Source: Burkholderiales bacterium C2 (GTDB lineage Bacteria > Pseudomonadota > Gammaproteobacteria > Burkholderiales > Burkholderiaceae_C). From it: a DNA stretch of 64,000 nucleotides. Position 1 is the stretch's first letter. Each line of letters starts with the position of its first letter. The stretch is from assembly GCA_005503085.1 (NCBI GenBank), contig SCOI01000001.1, forward strand, positions 186,001 to 250,000, written 5' to 3'. The position numbers and the translations under genes were made by a program. Positions 51,312-60,473 of the stretch are shown here, one piece after another. Under the pieces are notes generated by a model, which saw only the letters and a list, made by a program, of their open reading frames with translations, was not told the origin of the DNA and ran no database searches.

Positions 51312-52676
51312 TTACTTGATTTGCAGCCTGCTCATCAGGTCGTACAAGGTCGGGCGACTCACGCCCAGTATCTCGGAGGCCTTGACGATGCTGCCATCGG
51401 CACGCGCCAGCGCCGTCACGACCGCAGCGCGCTCGGCACGCTCTCGGACAGTACGCAAATCCAGGGTCGCCATCGCCCCATCGGCGTCGTTGGCGGGCTG
51501 CGGCAAGCCGAGGTCTTCCCCGGTCAGGCGATCGCCATCGGCCATGATGGCCGCACGCTTCATCAGATTCTGCAACTCACGGACATTGCCCGGCCAGTGA
51601 TAGGCCTCGATCATGCGGACCGCCTCCTCACTGAGGCTCAGCTGGCTGCGGCGCTGCTCGGCCGCATAGCGCCGCAAAAAAGAGTGGCACAACAACACCG
51701 CGTCGCCCTGGCGCTGGCGCAGAGGCGGGATCTCGACCACGATCTCGGCCAGCCGGTAGTAGAGATCCTCGCGGAAACGGCCATCGGCAATCAGTTGTTT
51801 CAGGTCCTGGTGAGTGGCACCGACGACGCGAACATCGATGGCAATCTCCTGTCGACCGCCCACGCGCTCCACCGTGCGTTCTTGCAGAAAACGCAAGAGC
51901 TTGGCTTGCAAGGCATGAGGCAGATCGCCGATCTCGTCCAGCATCAAGGTGCCGCCATTGGCCGTCTCGATCTTGCCAATGGTCGTTTTATTGGCACCGG
52001 TGAACGCGCCGCGCTCATAGCCGAACAGCTCGCTTTCCAGCAGATTCTCGGGAATGGCCGCGCAGTTGATCGCGACGAAGCGCCCTTTGCGCTTTGAGGC
52101 ATCATGCAGCCCCTGGGCCAGCAGCTCTTTGCCGGTACCGCTCTCGCCGAGCAGCAGCACGGTCGCATCGCTGGGCGCTACTTTCTCAATCGTGCGGCAC
52201 AGCTTCTGCATCTGCGCATCGCGCGTGACCAGGCCACCCAGCGCCTCGCTCTGCTGCTGGGTCTGCAGGCGCTTGTTCTCCTGCTGCAACTCGTAGAGCC
52301 GATAGGCGCGCTCGACCGTCAAGCTCAGCACATCGGGATCGACCGGCTTGGCCAGGAAGTCATAGGCGCCAAGACGAATGGCTCGCAGCGCATTGCTCTG
52401 ATCATTCTGGCCGGTCAACACAATGACTTTGACGCCAGGGTCGAGCTCCAGCATCTTTTCCAGCAGTTTGAAGCCCTCGGTCACCGAGTCCTGGTCGGGC
52501 GGCAGGCCTAGATCCATCGTGACCACGGCGGGTGAGTGGCGCCGAAACTGCAGCAGCGCCGAAGGGCCATCGTCAGCCAGCACCGACTCGAAACCATCGA
52601 GCGACCATTTGATCTGTTTCTGCAGGGCCAGATCATCTTCGACGATCAGCAGTGGTTGTTGGCGGGGTGTTGTCAT
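51312..52676 (-). CDS. prsR: PEP-CTERM-box sigma-54 response regulator PrsR
   Basis: The 454-residue protein has a receiver domain with phosphoacceptor Asp55 (VVTMDLGLPP) and LAKPVDPDVL, an AAA+ domain with Walker A GESGTGKELLAQG and the sigma-54 contact loop ERGAFTGANK, and a Fis-type helix-turn-helix at the end (IVKASEILGVSRPTLYDLMS). It is phosphorylated by PrsK, whose stop overlaps its start by ATGA, and activates RpoN promoters; the one at 44140-44156 is a likely target. The receiver-AAA-HTH order and length match the family recalled as TIGR02915. Confidence 0.97.
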   Translation of the reverse strand: MTTPRQQPLLIVEDDLALQKQIKWSLDGFESVLADDGPSALLQFRRHSPAVVTMDLGLPPDQDSVTEGFKLLEKMLELDPGVKVIVLTGQNDQSNALRAIRLGAYDFLAKPVDPDVLSLTVERAYRLYELQQENKRLQTQQQSEALGGLVTRDAQMQKLCRTIEKVAPSDATVLLLGESGTGKELLAQGLHDASKRKGRFVAINCAAIPENLLESELFGYERGAFTGANKTTIGKIETANGGTLMLDEIGDLPHALQAKLLRFLQERTVERVGGRQEIAIDVRVVGATHQDLKQLIADGRFREDLYYRLAEIVVEIPPLRQRQGDAVLLCHSFLRRYAAEQRRSQLSLSEEAVRMIEAYHWPGNVRELQNLMKRAAIMADGDRLTGEDLGLPQPANDADGAMATLDLRTVRERAERAAVVTALARADGSIVKASEILGVSRPTLYDLMSRLQIK

Positions 52677-54796
52677 TTGGCGCCGAGCATACCCAGGTCC
52701 GAAGCCTGCGAGGCGCGGAACAGAGGGAGCAAGATGGTAATTCTGGTGCCACGATCGATTTCACTGTCCACGTTGATCTTGCCTCCGAGTTCGTTCAGGT
52801 ACTGAAAACTCTCGAACGCGCCGATGCCCATGCCGCTGGACTTGGTGGTCTGAAAGGGCTTGAACAAGCGGGTGCGGATGAACTCCTCGGACATGCCGCA
52901 ACCCGTGTCGCCCACCTCGATGCGCGCATAACTGCCCTCGACGTCCAGTTGCAGCCACACCCGGCCCTGCTCGGGGGTGGCATCAAAGGCATTCTGCACC
53001 GCATGACCGATGACCCGTTCGACCCGCTCCTCATGGCCGCGGGTGCTTGCCGCAGCCTGAATATCCAGCTGCAACTCCCGCCCCTTGCTCTGGGCAGCGG
53101 CAGCAAGGCGTCGTGCAATCGGCGCCAGGTCCACACCGCGCGACAGGCCGTGGGGCGACTCCCCCTCACGCAACTGCAGCATCAGTTGGCGCATCTTCTC
53201 CAAGGAGTTTTCGACCGTGGCCAGCATGTCTTCCTGGAACTCCGGGTTGTCGCGCAGCCGGCGAGCATTCTTCATCATCAAAGACAGCTGGGTCACGATG
53301 TTCTTCAGGTCATGCACCACAAAGGCCGACATGCGGTTGAAAGCATCGAACTTTCGCGCCTCCAGCAGCGCCTCGGTGGCCTGCATCTGGGCCAGGTAGC
53401 TAGAGGCCTGGCTGCTCGCCGTACGCAACAGGTCGCGCACCTCCCAGTTGAGCTCCAAGGGCGTGCGGGGTCGGCCGAGCAGCACGAAGCCGATCAGTTC
53501 GGCACCGACCACCAGGGGCACCAGCAGCCAGCAGCGCGCATCGTCATGCAGCCAGGGCGGGCATTCAAAGCCGGGATAGTTTTGCGGCGCGCGCCGCAGT
53601 TCGTCGAAATCGACAATCCAATGCCGCTGGCGAAGGAACTGCGCCATCGGCAAATCGGCCGGCTCGCGCTCGCTGCGCGCCGGCATATTCCAGTGCGCCG
53701 ACTGCGAATACTCGGCCTGCACGCCATGCCGTAGCCACAAGGTGCCTGCGGGGCTCTCCACCAGATTGGCCAAGCCCTTGATCACCGAGATCCCCAGCTC
53801 CTGCGGTGAACTCTGAGACGAGAGCATCGCCGTGAAACGAAGCCACTCCTCGCGATAGTCATAGCGATAGCTGAAGAAGTTCTTGCTGATATAGACGCGC
53901 AGCTTGGCTCGCATGGCGCCTGAGAGCAGCACCATCACCAAGGCCAGCAGACCGACCACCATCAGCGCCATCTGCAGGGCGCGCCCCCAATTGCCACCGG
54001 TGTAGCGAACGTAGTAACCGACTGCCGAGACGAGCAGGAGATAGGCGCCAGCGATCAGCAGGGTTGCCGAATGGAACACTGCCGCGCGCGAGACATGCAG
54101 TTTGGACAACCAATCCTTGTGCCGACGTGAGGCAATGAACAGCAAGGGTGCGGCAATCGTGTGCACTGCGGGACGTATGCCGATTGCATCGCCATCAAAC
54201 TGTCTGAACAGCGCGGCCTGGGAGTAGGTATAGAGGTCGAAGATGAAGAGCGCACCCAAGGCGAGGCAAACAGGCTTGGCGCTCCAGCGGGCATCGCCCT
54301 GGATGCTGCGCAGCAACTGCTCGACCAGCATCAGGCCCACCACAGCGAGAGCCAGGCCGGAGAATGCAACAGGACGTTCGAGTGCGGAAATCCGATAAGG
54401 GCCGAACTCCCGGATCAGTTGCAGACTCAGCGCCAGCAACAGAGCCGCGATTGCGGCGAGGGGCAAGGCACGCTGCGGGCGCTCAGCCCATGCTGGCCGC
54501 AGCAGCAGCAAAATGAAGCCAAACCAGAGGCCATAGCGCAGGATATCGGCAGTCGGCAGCAGCAAATCACCCAACCATCGCCAAGGACGGTAATGCGCCC
54601 CCAAACCAATCGCAGCCCAGACCACACTTGCCAGCAAAGCGGCACAAAAAAGCCAGTTGGCAGGGGTCAGGCGATCACCGATGCGCCATAGGCGGCCTGC
54701 ATACAAAATGAAGAGGCCGACGTAGCACAGACAAGCCAGCCCGTAGGACAGCAGGCTGATATCGAATTCCCCGGCTAGCATGCCTTGTTCAACCAT
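52673..54796 (-). CDS. prsK: PEP-CTERM system sensor histidine kinase PrsK
   Basis: The 707-residue protein has eight or more hydrophobic helices in residues 12-290, a GAF-like region (about 330-470), and a histidine-kinase core: H-box FVVHDLKNIVTQLSLMMKN with His495, N-box NAFDATPEQG, G1 box VGDTGCGMSEEF and G2 box KSSGMGIGAFES. It matches the family recalled as TIGR02916. It phosphorylates PrsR; the signal is unknown but the many-helix sensor suggests an envelope or lipid cue. ATG 54796 is used; ATG 54781 is possible and neither has a strong Shine-Dalgarno sequence. Confidence 0.96.
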   Translation of the reverse strand: MVEQGMLAGEFDISLLSYGLACLCYVGLFILYAGRLWRIGDRLTPANWLFCAALLASVVWAAIGLGAHYRPWRWLGDLLLPTADILRYGLWFGFILLLLRPAWAERPQRALPLAAIAALLLALSLQLIREFGPYRISALERPVAFSGLALAVVGLMLVEQLLRSIQGDARWSAKPVCLALGALFIFDLYTYSQAALFRQFDGDAIGIRPAVHTIAAPLLFIASRRHKDWLSKLHVSRAAVFHSATLLIAGAYLLLVSAVGYYVRYTGGNWGRALQMALMVVGLLALVMVLLSGAMRAKLRVYISKNFFSYRYDYREEWLRFTAMLSSQSSPQELGISVIKGLANLVESPAGTLWLRHGVQAEYSQSAHWNMPARSEREPADLPMAQFLRQRHWIVDFDELRRAPQNYPGFECPPWLHDDARCWLLVPLVVGAELIGFVLLGRPRTPLELNWEVRDLLRTASSQASSYLAQMQATEALLEARKFDAFNRMSAFVVHDLKNIVTQLSLMMKNARRLRDNPEFQEDMLATVENSLEKMRQLMLQLREGESPHGLSRGVDLAPIARRLAAAAQSKGRELQLDIQAAASTRGHEERVERVIGHAVQNAFDATPEQGRVWLQLDVEGSYARIEVGDTGCGMSEEFIRTRLFKPFQTTKSSGMGIGAFESFQYLNELGGKINVDSEIDRGTRITILLPLFRASQASDLGMLGAK

Positions 54797-54848
54797 GCAC
54801 GATCAGGCGGAGCCAGCCAGCGGCACCGGGCCGCCAACTTGATCGGGC

Positions 54849-56231
54849 TCAGCGGGCACCCTTGCCTGTCAGCACAACCGCCACCGTCTCCAACATGATC
54901 AGCAGATCAAGGAACAAGGTGTGGTTCTTCACATAGTAGAGGTCGTACTGCAGCTTCTCGACCGAATCCTCGACCGTGGAGCCGTACTCGTAACGAACCT
55001 GCGCCCAGCCGGTAACGCCGGGCTTGACGCTATGGCGTACCGCGAAATACGGAACTTGCGCGACCAGTTCGTCGACAAAGTACTGACGCTCGGGCCGCGG
55101 GCCGACCAGGCTCATCTCACCCTTCAGCACATTGATCAGCTGCGGCAGTTCATCGATGCGAACCCGGCGAATGAATCGGCCCACGCGCGTCACGCGGTCA
55201 TCATTGACGCTGGCCCAACGCGGCTTGCCGTCTTTCTCGGCATCGGTACGCATGCTGCGGAACTTGATGACCTTGAACACCTCGCCATTCAGCCCAACGC
55301 GCTCCTGGCAATAGAAAACCGGGCCACGCGACTCCAATGCCACCATCACCGCCGTGATCAGCATGATGGGCGCTGCCAGCAGCAGGATCAGGGCCGAAAA
55401 CAGCAGATCAAAGCTGCGCTTCACGGCGGTGCGGATCACCCCTTGGTTGAAACCGTCACCAAAGATGAGCCAGCCGGCATTGACATGGCTGATCTTGATC
55501 TGAGCCAGGGTCTTTTCAAAGTAGGTGGCGATGTCGACGACGCGAACGCCATAAAGCTTGCAATCCAGCAACTGCCGCAGAGGCATGCTGCCACCGCGAC
55601 GCTCTGACAGGGCCACGACAATTTCATCGACGCCCAGGCGCAAGGCCGTCTCGGTCAAGCTGCCCTGAGCCTCGATCAGCTGCGAGCGAGGCACGGCCGG
55701 TTCCACCTCATTCGGACCGGCGAAGTAACCGACGATCTGGGCATGGGGATCCGCAGCCCGCAGTGTGTGACCCACGGTCTTGGCCGCCTCACCGGAACCG
55801 AAGATCAGAATCTTTGTCTTGGTCTGCGATTGGGACACCGAATGTGCGGCATAGACGCGATGCACCAACACGGCAGCCACCGACGCCATGGCCGCAAAAG
55901 TCATCAAGTCGCGGTTGTCCGCACTGGCCGGCAGAAAACTGAAAATGCCATAAGCCAGCGGCAGGGCCACCAGCAAGGCCAACAAGCCGCGTGCGCAGGA
56001 CTCGGTCACCGAGCGGTTGTGCACATGCTGGTAGAAACCCGTAGCCGAATTGATCACAAACATGCAGCCAGCCAGCGACAGACCTTGGGAGGCCGCGAAC
56101 GGGATGACCTGGCCGGCACCCTCGCCCTGACTCAGCACCACCGCAAACACAGCCACGATGATCAGGCCTAGATCAAAGAAAACCTGAAGCAGCGTGCGCC
56201 TATGCAAATAGTGATTGAATATTCGAACCAT
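54849..56231 (-). CDS. XrtA-system initiating sugar-phosphate transferase (EpsB2/TIGR03013 type)
   Basis: The 460-residue inner-membrane protein has four N-terminal helices (residues about 15-125), a Rossmann-like CoA-binding-type domain (ILIFGSGEAAKTVGHTL) and the C-terminal bacterial sugar transferase domain with KRSFDLLFSALILLLAAP, VFYCQERVGLNGEVFKVIKF, RSMRTDAEKDG and DELPQLINVLKGEMSLVGPR. It adds the first sugar-1-phosphate to undecaprenyl phosphate, starting EPS synthesis. ATG 56231 is preferred since GGGGA lies 5 bases upstream; ATG 56267 would add 12 residues. It heads the prsK-prsR-prsT run, 52 bases upstream of prsK. Confidence 0.95.
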   Translation of the reverse strand: MVRIFNHYLHRRTLLQVFFDLGLIIVAVFAVVLSQGEGAGQVIPFAASQGLSLAGCMFVINSATGFYQHVHNRSVTESCARGLLALLVALPLAYGIFSFLPASADNRDLMTFAAMASVAAVLVHRVYAAHSVSQSQTKTKILIFGSGEAAKTVGHTLRAADPHAQIVGYFAGPNEVEPAVPRSQLIEAQGSLTETALRLGVDEIVVALSERRGGSMPLRQLLDCKLYGVRVVDIATYFEKTLAQIKISHVNAGWLIFGDGFNQGVIRTAVKRSFDLLFSALILLLAAPIMLITAVMVALESRGPVFYCQERVGLNGEVFKVIKFRSMRTDAEKDGKPRWASVNDDRVTRVGRFIRRVRIDELPQLINVLKGEMSLVGPRPERQYFVDELVAQVPYFAVRHSVKPGVTGWAQVRYEYGSTVEDSVEKLQYDLYYVKNHTLFLDLLIMLETVAVVLTGKGAR

Positions 56232-56731
56232 GCTCATCCCCAATCGCTGGACCCGGCAGCTGGACACTGCTTCCGAGTTTGATTTCCGCCTGCCTCAAAA
56301 ACGGTGTGCCGTTGTTGAGGAACTGCCTGCCGGCTGCCCTGGCTCGATGCATGCGACCTTTCTAGCCACCTATCTCGAACCGAACGGGACCCGAACTGCC
56401 TGGCAGGCCGAAATCGGAAATCCGCATTGCGCCCGAATCATGCCCTCCTGACCCTCTCTTGAAAGCCCCCCGTTTAAAGGGTGCGCTGTCCTTGAAAGCG
56501 GGGAACTGATCTTGACGGCTAAACCCTGATCCCCACCCCTGGCAACGCAGACAAACAAGGGTTCAAAAACCAGTCGACTACGAGGCGCTGACGGTGACCT
56601 GAACCTGCCAGTGACGCAGTAGAACGCATTTGGATGAACCGCTGACATGGCGGCCGGCCGCTCGCGTGCGTATTGCACAAGCGCGCACCATTGCTTGGCC
56701 TCGCGCCGAACAATGCTTGCCTCAACGCAAC
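56232..56731. other. Long intergenic region upstream of the initiating transferase
   Basis: About 500 bases hold no credible gene; open frames here have random composition. The promoter of the minus-strand prs operon must lie here. I found no sigma-54 element with correct spacing on the minus strand. The closest, GGGCATG near 56443, lacks the T of TGGC and the TT of TTGC. Base composition is slightly lower in GC than in the flanking genes. Confidence 0.5.
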
Positions 56732-56759
56732 AAAAAAGCGCCCACCGAAGTGGGCGCTT
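56732..56759 (-). terminator. Intrinsic terminator of the ABC binding-protein gene
   Basis: Read on the minus strand, AAGCGCCCAC and GTGGGCGCTT pair perfectly around a TTCG tetraloop and are followed by a run of T residues (56737-56732). It lies 43 bases beyond the stop at 56802, so it ends the binding-protein transcript and insulates the prs operon promoter region. Confidence 0.93.
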
Positions 56760-56801
56760 GGGCTCAATGTCGAAAACGACGATGGCCTGTGCGGGACTGG
56801 C

Positions 56802-57944
56802 TTAACGCACGACAGCGATTTGCTGACGGGCACCGGCCTTGTAGGTAAACAGGGTCAGTGCGCCGTTCTTGATGTCGCCCTTGTTGTCAAACGAGATCGT
56901 GCCGGTCACACCCTTGTAACCGTCCGTCTTGGCCAGCACCGGCAGGTACTTTGCCGGCTCGGCCGAACCGGCCTTGACCATCGCATCGACCATCACATTG
57001 ACCGAGTCATAGACGTAAGGTGCGTAGATCTGCACATCGGCCTTGTACTTTGCCTTGAACTTGGCCTTGAAATCGTCCATCGATTTCTTGGACTCGCCCT
57101 CGACGCCACCGGCTTCGGCGCAGACCACCTGGTTGTCGGCCATCGTGCCGGCTGCCAGCTTGGGCAGCTCGCCCGAGCAGATGCCGTCGCCGCCCATGAA
57201 CTTGGCTTCGATGCCCAGCTGCTTCATCTGGCGCAGCATCGGGCCAGCCACCGCATCCATGCCGCCGAAGAAGACCACATCGGGCTTCTTGGCCTTCAAG
57301 GAGGTCAGGATGGCGGTGAAGTCCGTGGCCTTGTCGTTGGTGAACTCGCGGCCGACGACCTTGCCGCCCGCGCCCTTGACGCCCTTTTCGAACTCGTCGG
57401 CCACGCCCTGGCCATAGGCCGTGCGGTCATCGATCACCGCAATCGACTTGCCCTTGAGCTCCTTGACGGCGTACTTGCCCAGCGTGCCACCCAGGTGCAC
57501 GTCATCGGCGACGACGCGGAAGGCGGTCTTGTAGCCGTTGCGGGTGAACTTGGGGTTGGTCGCCGACGGCGAGATCTGCGGCACGCCAGCGTCGCTATAG
57601 ACCTTGGAAGCCGGGATCGAGGTACCCGAGTTCAGGTGGCCGATCACGCCGTTGACCTTGGAGTCCATCAGCTTCTGCGCCGCAGCCGTACCCTGCTTCG
57701 GATCGCCGGCATCGTCTTCGGCCAGCAGCTCGAACTTGGCCTTCTTGCCGCCGATGGTCACGCCTTTGGCGTTCAGATCATCGATGGCCATGCGGGCGCC
57801 CAACTCATTGTCCTTGCCCAGGTGGGCAATCGCGCCGCTGGTCGGGCCGACATGGCCGATCTTGACGACCAGCTCTTGCGACATCGCGGTGCCGCTCAGC
57901 ACCACAGCGACCGCGCCAACAATCACATTCAACTTAACTTGCAT
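56802..57944 (-). CDS. Branched-chain amino acid ABC transporter substrate-binding protein
   Basis: The 380-residue periplasmic protein has a signal peptide (residues 1-22, ending AMSQ) and the Leu/Ile/Val-binding fold: VVKIGHVGPTSGAIAHLGKD, GVIGHLNSGTSIPASKVYSD, ISPSATNPKFTRNGYKTAFR and VFFGGMDAVAGPMLRQMKQL. It would capture leucine-type amino acids or a related small ligand. No permease or ATPase genes lie nearby, so its partners are elsewhere. GGAGG sits 6 bases before ATG 57944, a strong site suiting an abundant binding protein; its own terminator follows. Confidence 0.94.
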   Translation of the reverse strand: MQVKLNVIVGAVAVVLSGTAMSQELVVKIGHVGPTSGAIAHLGKDNELGARMAIDDLNAKGVTIGGKKAKFELLAEDDAGDPKQGTAAAQKLMDSKVNGVIGHLNSGTSIPASKVYSDAGVPQISPSATNPKFTRNGYKTAFRVVADDVHLGGTLGKYAVKELKGKSIAVIDDRTAYGQGVADEFEKGVKGAGGKVVGREFTNDKATDFTAILTSLKAKKPDVVFFGGMDAVAGPMLRQMKQLGIEAKFMGGDGICSGELPKLAAGTMADNQVVCAEAGGVEGESKKSMDDFKAKFKAKYKADVQIYAPYVYDSVNVMVDAMVKAGSAEPAKYLPVLAKTDGYKGVTGTISFDNKGDIKNGALTLFTYKAGARQQIAVVR

Positions 57945-58132
57945 GAATTACCTCCGAGTTGGAAGAAGGAGAGCTATTGCTGTTGAGATATCAACCCAAG
58001 GAACATAACCGAAATCAGAACGCTTCTCCATGGGGAAAGCGCGGGCCTGAAAGCGGGTTTAGCCACAGATTGAATTCGAACTCAGCCCTGCCAGAACGCG
58101 GATTCCCGGCCGTGGTTGACAGGGTCGCCGAG

Positions 58133-58534
58133 CTAGCCGTCCCGGCGCTCGCGCTGCAGCCAGTCCTGTACGGCACGCTCCACGATCTGCTCCAGACGCG
58201 GCGCCAGTTGCTGCCGCAACTCCAGCATCAGGGACTCATGCAGCTGCGCGGTCGCCCGCTCCAGCGTCGCGCGCAGGCTGTGTTCCAGCCACTGATCAAG
58301 GTCCTGAGTCAGCGCAGGGCTCAAGGCCTCGCGCATGCGGTCTGCCACCTCGTCCAACGGTTCCGGCACGGGGGTAGGCGCCGCTGATGGCGCTGCCGAA
58401 AAGCCCAGATCCAGCTCGAAATCCACCTCACCGGGGGCCGGCTCAACGCTGGCCGCTGGCGGCATAGGCTGCCAGCTGCCTTCGTCCAGCACCTCGGTCA
58501 GCGTCGGCACGACGCGCGGCGGATGCGGGCTCAA
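58133..58534 (-). CDS. Uncharacterised small acidic protein downstream of holC
   Basis: The 133-residue protein has no domain I recognise. The first 60 residues are Pro/Ala/Glu-rich and probably disordered; the second half is one long amphipathic helical region (LDEVADRMREALSPALTQDL, RATLERATAQLHESLMLELR, LAPRLEQIVERAVQDWLQRE). The ATG overlaps the holC stop by ATGA, so it is translated with holC, an arrangement often seen next to pepA-holC in Burkholderiales. A role with the replication clamp-loader subunit is possible but not shown. Codon use matches its neighbours. Confidence 0.75.
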   Translation of the reverse strand: MSPHPPRVVPTLTEVLDEGSWQPMPPAASVEPAPGEVDFELDLGFSAAPSAAPTPVPEPLDEVADRMREALSPALTQDLDQWLEHSLRATLERATAQLHESLMLELRQQLAPRLEQIVERAVQDWLQRERRDG

Positions 58535-58959
58535 GCGCCAACCTCGTGATGGGTGACCTCATGCCCCATAGCCTTGTAGGTCTTGAAGCGCTGGCGGCCC
58601 GCCTGCACTTGCTCGGGCTCGCGCGACACCACCTCCAGCACACGCTGGAACTGCTCGAAGTCTTCGGGCAGATCGGGGCCCAGGTTCAGCAAGACCTCGC
58701 GATGGGGCTGCTCGCCGGCCCGCTCGGCGAGCACGATCGGTGTGACGGCCAGCAGGCCGGACTGGGCGGCGCCGCGCCAGCGCAGATGCGGCACGAACTC
58801 GGTCGGCTCGAAGCTCCACAGCGCGGCATCCAGCCGATCCAGCAGCGGGGCCGGGCCGACCACCGCCACCTTGGCACCGCTCTGCTGCGCCTTGCGCAGC
58901 AGGCGGCACAGATAGCTCAGGCGCTCCGGCACATGGGTGTAGAAGCTGACCGCCGTCAT
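58531..58959 (-). CDS. holC: DNA polymerase III chi subunit
   Basis: The 142-residue protein has the HolC landmarks: SFYTHVPERLSYLCRLLRKA, VVGPAPLLDRLDAALWSFEP, EFVPHLRW and the final third QRFKTYKAMGHEVTHHE. HolC joins the clamp loader to single-strand-binding protein during replication. Length is normal. It lies 25 bases after pepA, the usual gene pair, and overlaps the small downstream gene by ATGA. Confidence 0.95.
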   Translation of the reverse strand: MTAVSFYTHVPERLSYLCRLLRKAQQSGAKVAVVGPAPLLDRLDAALWSFEPTEFVPHLRWRGAAQSGLLAVTPIVLAERAGEQPHREVLLNLGPDLPEDFEQFQRVLEVVSREPEQVQAGRQRFKTYKAMGHEVTHHEVGA

Positions 58960-58984
58960 GCCGGCTCGCCCCGAACCATCCGCA

Positions 58985-60445
58985 TCAACGCGCCTGCGAC
59001 AGCACGAAATGCGTCAGCAGACCGACCGGGCGGCCGGTGCTGCCCTTGGCACCGCCGCCCTTCCAGGCCGTGCCGGCGATGTCCAGGTGGCCCCAACGGT
59101 ACTTCGAGGCGAAGCGCTGCAGGAACTTGGCCGCCGTGATCGAGCCGCCTTCGCGACCGGCCACATTGGCCACATCGGCGAAATTGCTCTTCAGGCCCTC
59201 TTCGTACTCATCGTCCAGCGGCAGGCGCCAGCAGGGGTCGAGCGCCGCCTCGCCAGCGGCCGACAGCGAGGCCGCCAGTTCGTCGTCGCTGGCATACATG
59301 CCGCTGCGCACGCCGCCCAGCGCGATCACGCAGGCGCCGGTCAGCGTGGCCACGTCGACCACCACCGCCGGCTTGAAGCGCTCGGCATAGGTCAGCGCGT
59401 CGCACAGGATCAGCCGGCCTTCGGCATCGGTGTTCAGGATCTCGATGGTCTGGCCCGACATCGAAGTCACGACATCACCGGGCTTGACCGCGCGGGCGCT
59501 GGGCATGTTCTCGCAGGCCGCGATGATGACCACCAGATTCAGCTTGGGCTTGAGCTCGGCCACCGCGCGCAGCGTGCCCAGCACGCTGGCCGCGCCGCCC
59601 ATATCGAACTTCATCTCGTCCATGCCGGCGCCCGGCTTCAGCGAGATGCCACCCGAGTCGAAGGTGATGCCCTTGCCGACCAGCACCACCGGCGCCACCG
59701 TCTTGGCCGCGCCTTCATAGCGGGCGACGATGAAGCGCAGCGGCTCATCCGAGCCCTTGGCCACCGACAGGAAGCTGCCCATGCCCAGCTTCTCGACCGC
59801 CTTCTGGTCCAGCACCTCGACCTTGAGGCCATGGCTGCGGCCCAGGGCCTTGGTCTGCTCGGCCAAGTAGGTCGGCGTTGCATAGTTCGGCGGCAGATTG
59901 GCAGCCTCGCGCGCCACCGCAATGCCGGCAGCGATGGCTTCGCCGCGCGCCAGCCCGGTCTTGACCGTCTTTGCGTCGGCCTTGTCGGCCAGCAGGGTCA
60001 GCTTGTCCAGCGCCGCCGGCTTGGCCGCGCTGGGCTTGGTGTTGCGGTACAGATAGAGCGCTTCGGCGGCCGCCAGCACGGTCTGCTCGACCAGGCTCTC
60101 GCTGAGGCTCTCGATACCGGCAAACGCCACGGCGGCGTGCGCGGCGCCGCGGCTCTTCAGCGCCGTCACCGCGGCCAGCACGGCCGCACGGGCGGCCTTG
60201 ACCGAGGGCTTGCCGATGGCCGCCAGCACCAGGCGCGGCGCCTTGACACCGGCCACGCGCTGCAGCACCAGCGTCTTGCCGGCCTTCAGCTCGAAATCGC
60301 CGAGCTTGATCGCGTCCTTGAGCGCCGCCGCAACGCTGGCATCCAACCCAGCCGGCACGGTATCGCCGCCGACCAGCAGGATCAAAGCATCGGCGTTGAC
60401 GCCGGCCAACGCGTCCAGGGACGCAGACTGAGTACGGAAGTCCAT
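58985..60445 (-). CDS. pepA: Leucyl aminopeptidase (M17)
   Basis: The 486-residue cytoplasmic enzyme has the M17 metal-binding blocks: VVLVGKGITFDSGGISLKPG, MKFDMGGAASVLG and the signature NTDAEGRLILCDALTY, plus NFADVANVAGREGGSITAA. It removes N-terminal residues from peptides with two metal ions. ATG 60445 (MDFRTQSAS) is chosen; the open frame runs further upstream into the divergent lptF region and is Arg-rich, non-coding sequence. The start lies 28 bases from the divergent lptF start, so the promoters of both overlap, as is common in proteobacteria. Confidence 0.96.
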   Translation of the reverse strand: MDFRTQSASLDALAGVNADALILLVGGDTVPAGLDASVAAALKDAIKLGDFELKAGKTLVLQRVAGVKAPRLVLAAIGKPSVKAARAAVLAAVTALKSRGAAHAAVAFAGIESLSESLVEQTVLAAAEALYLYRNTKPSAAKPAALDKLTLLADKADAKTVKTGLARGEAIAAGIAVAREAANLPPNYATPTYLAEQTKALGRSHGLKVEVLDQKAVEKLGMGSFLSVAKGSDEPLRFIVARYEGAAKTVAPVVLVGKGITFDSGGISLKPGAGMDEMKFDMGGAASVLGTLRAVAELKPKLNLVVIIAACENMPSARAVKPGDVVTSMSGQTIEILNTDAEGRLILCDALTYAERFKPAVVVDVATLTGACVIALGGVRSGMYASDDELAASLSAAGEAALDPCWRLPLDDEYEEGLKSNFADVANVAGREGGSITAAKFLQRFASKYRWGHLDIAGTAWKGGGAKGSTGRPVGLLTHFVLSQAR

Positions 60446-60473
60446 AATGTCGTGGAATAAATAAAGTGCCCGG

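Noticed and set aside
56425-56445. A sigma-54-like GGGCATG element upstream of the initiating transferase
   Set aside because: GG-GC spacing is acceptable but the T of TGGC and the TT of TTGC are missing, so the match is too weak to call.
56370-56833. Short minus-strand open frames between the binding-protein gene and the initiating transferase
   Set aside because: They cross the perfect terminator hairpin at 56732-56759 or have random composition and no Shine-Dalgarno sequence, so the region is treated as non-coding.
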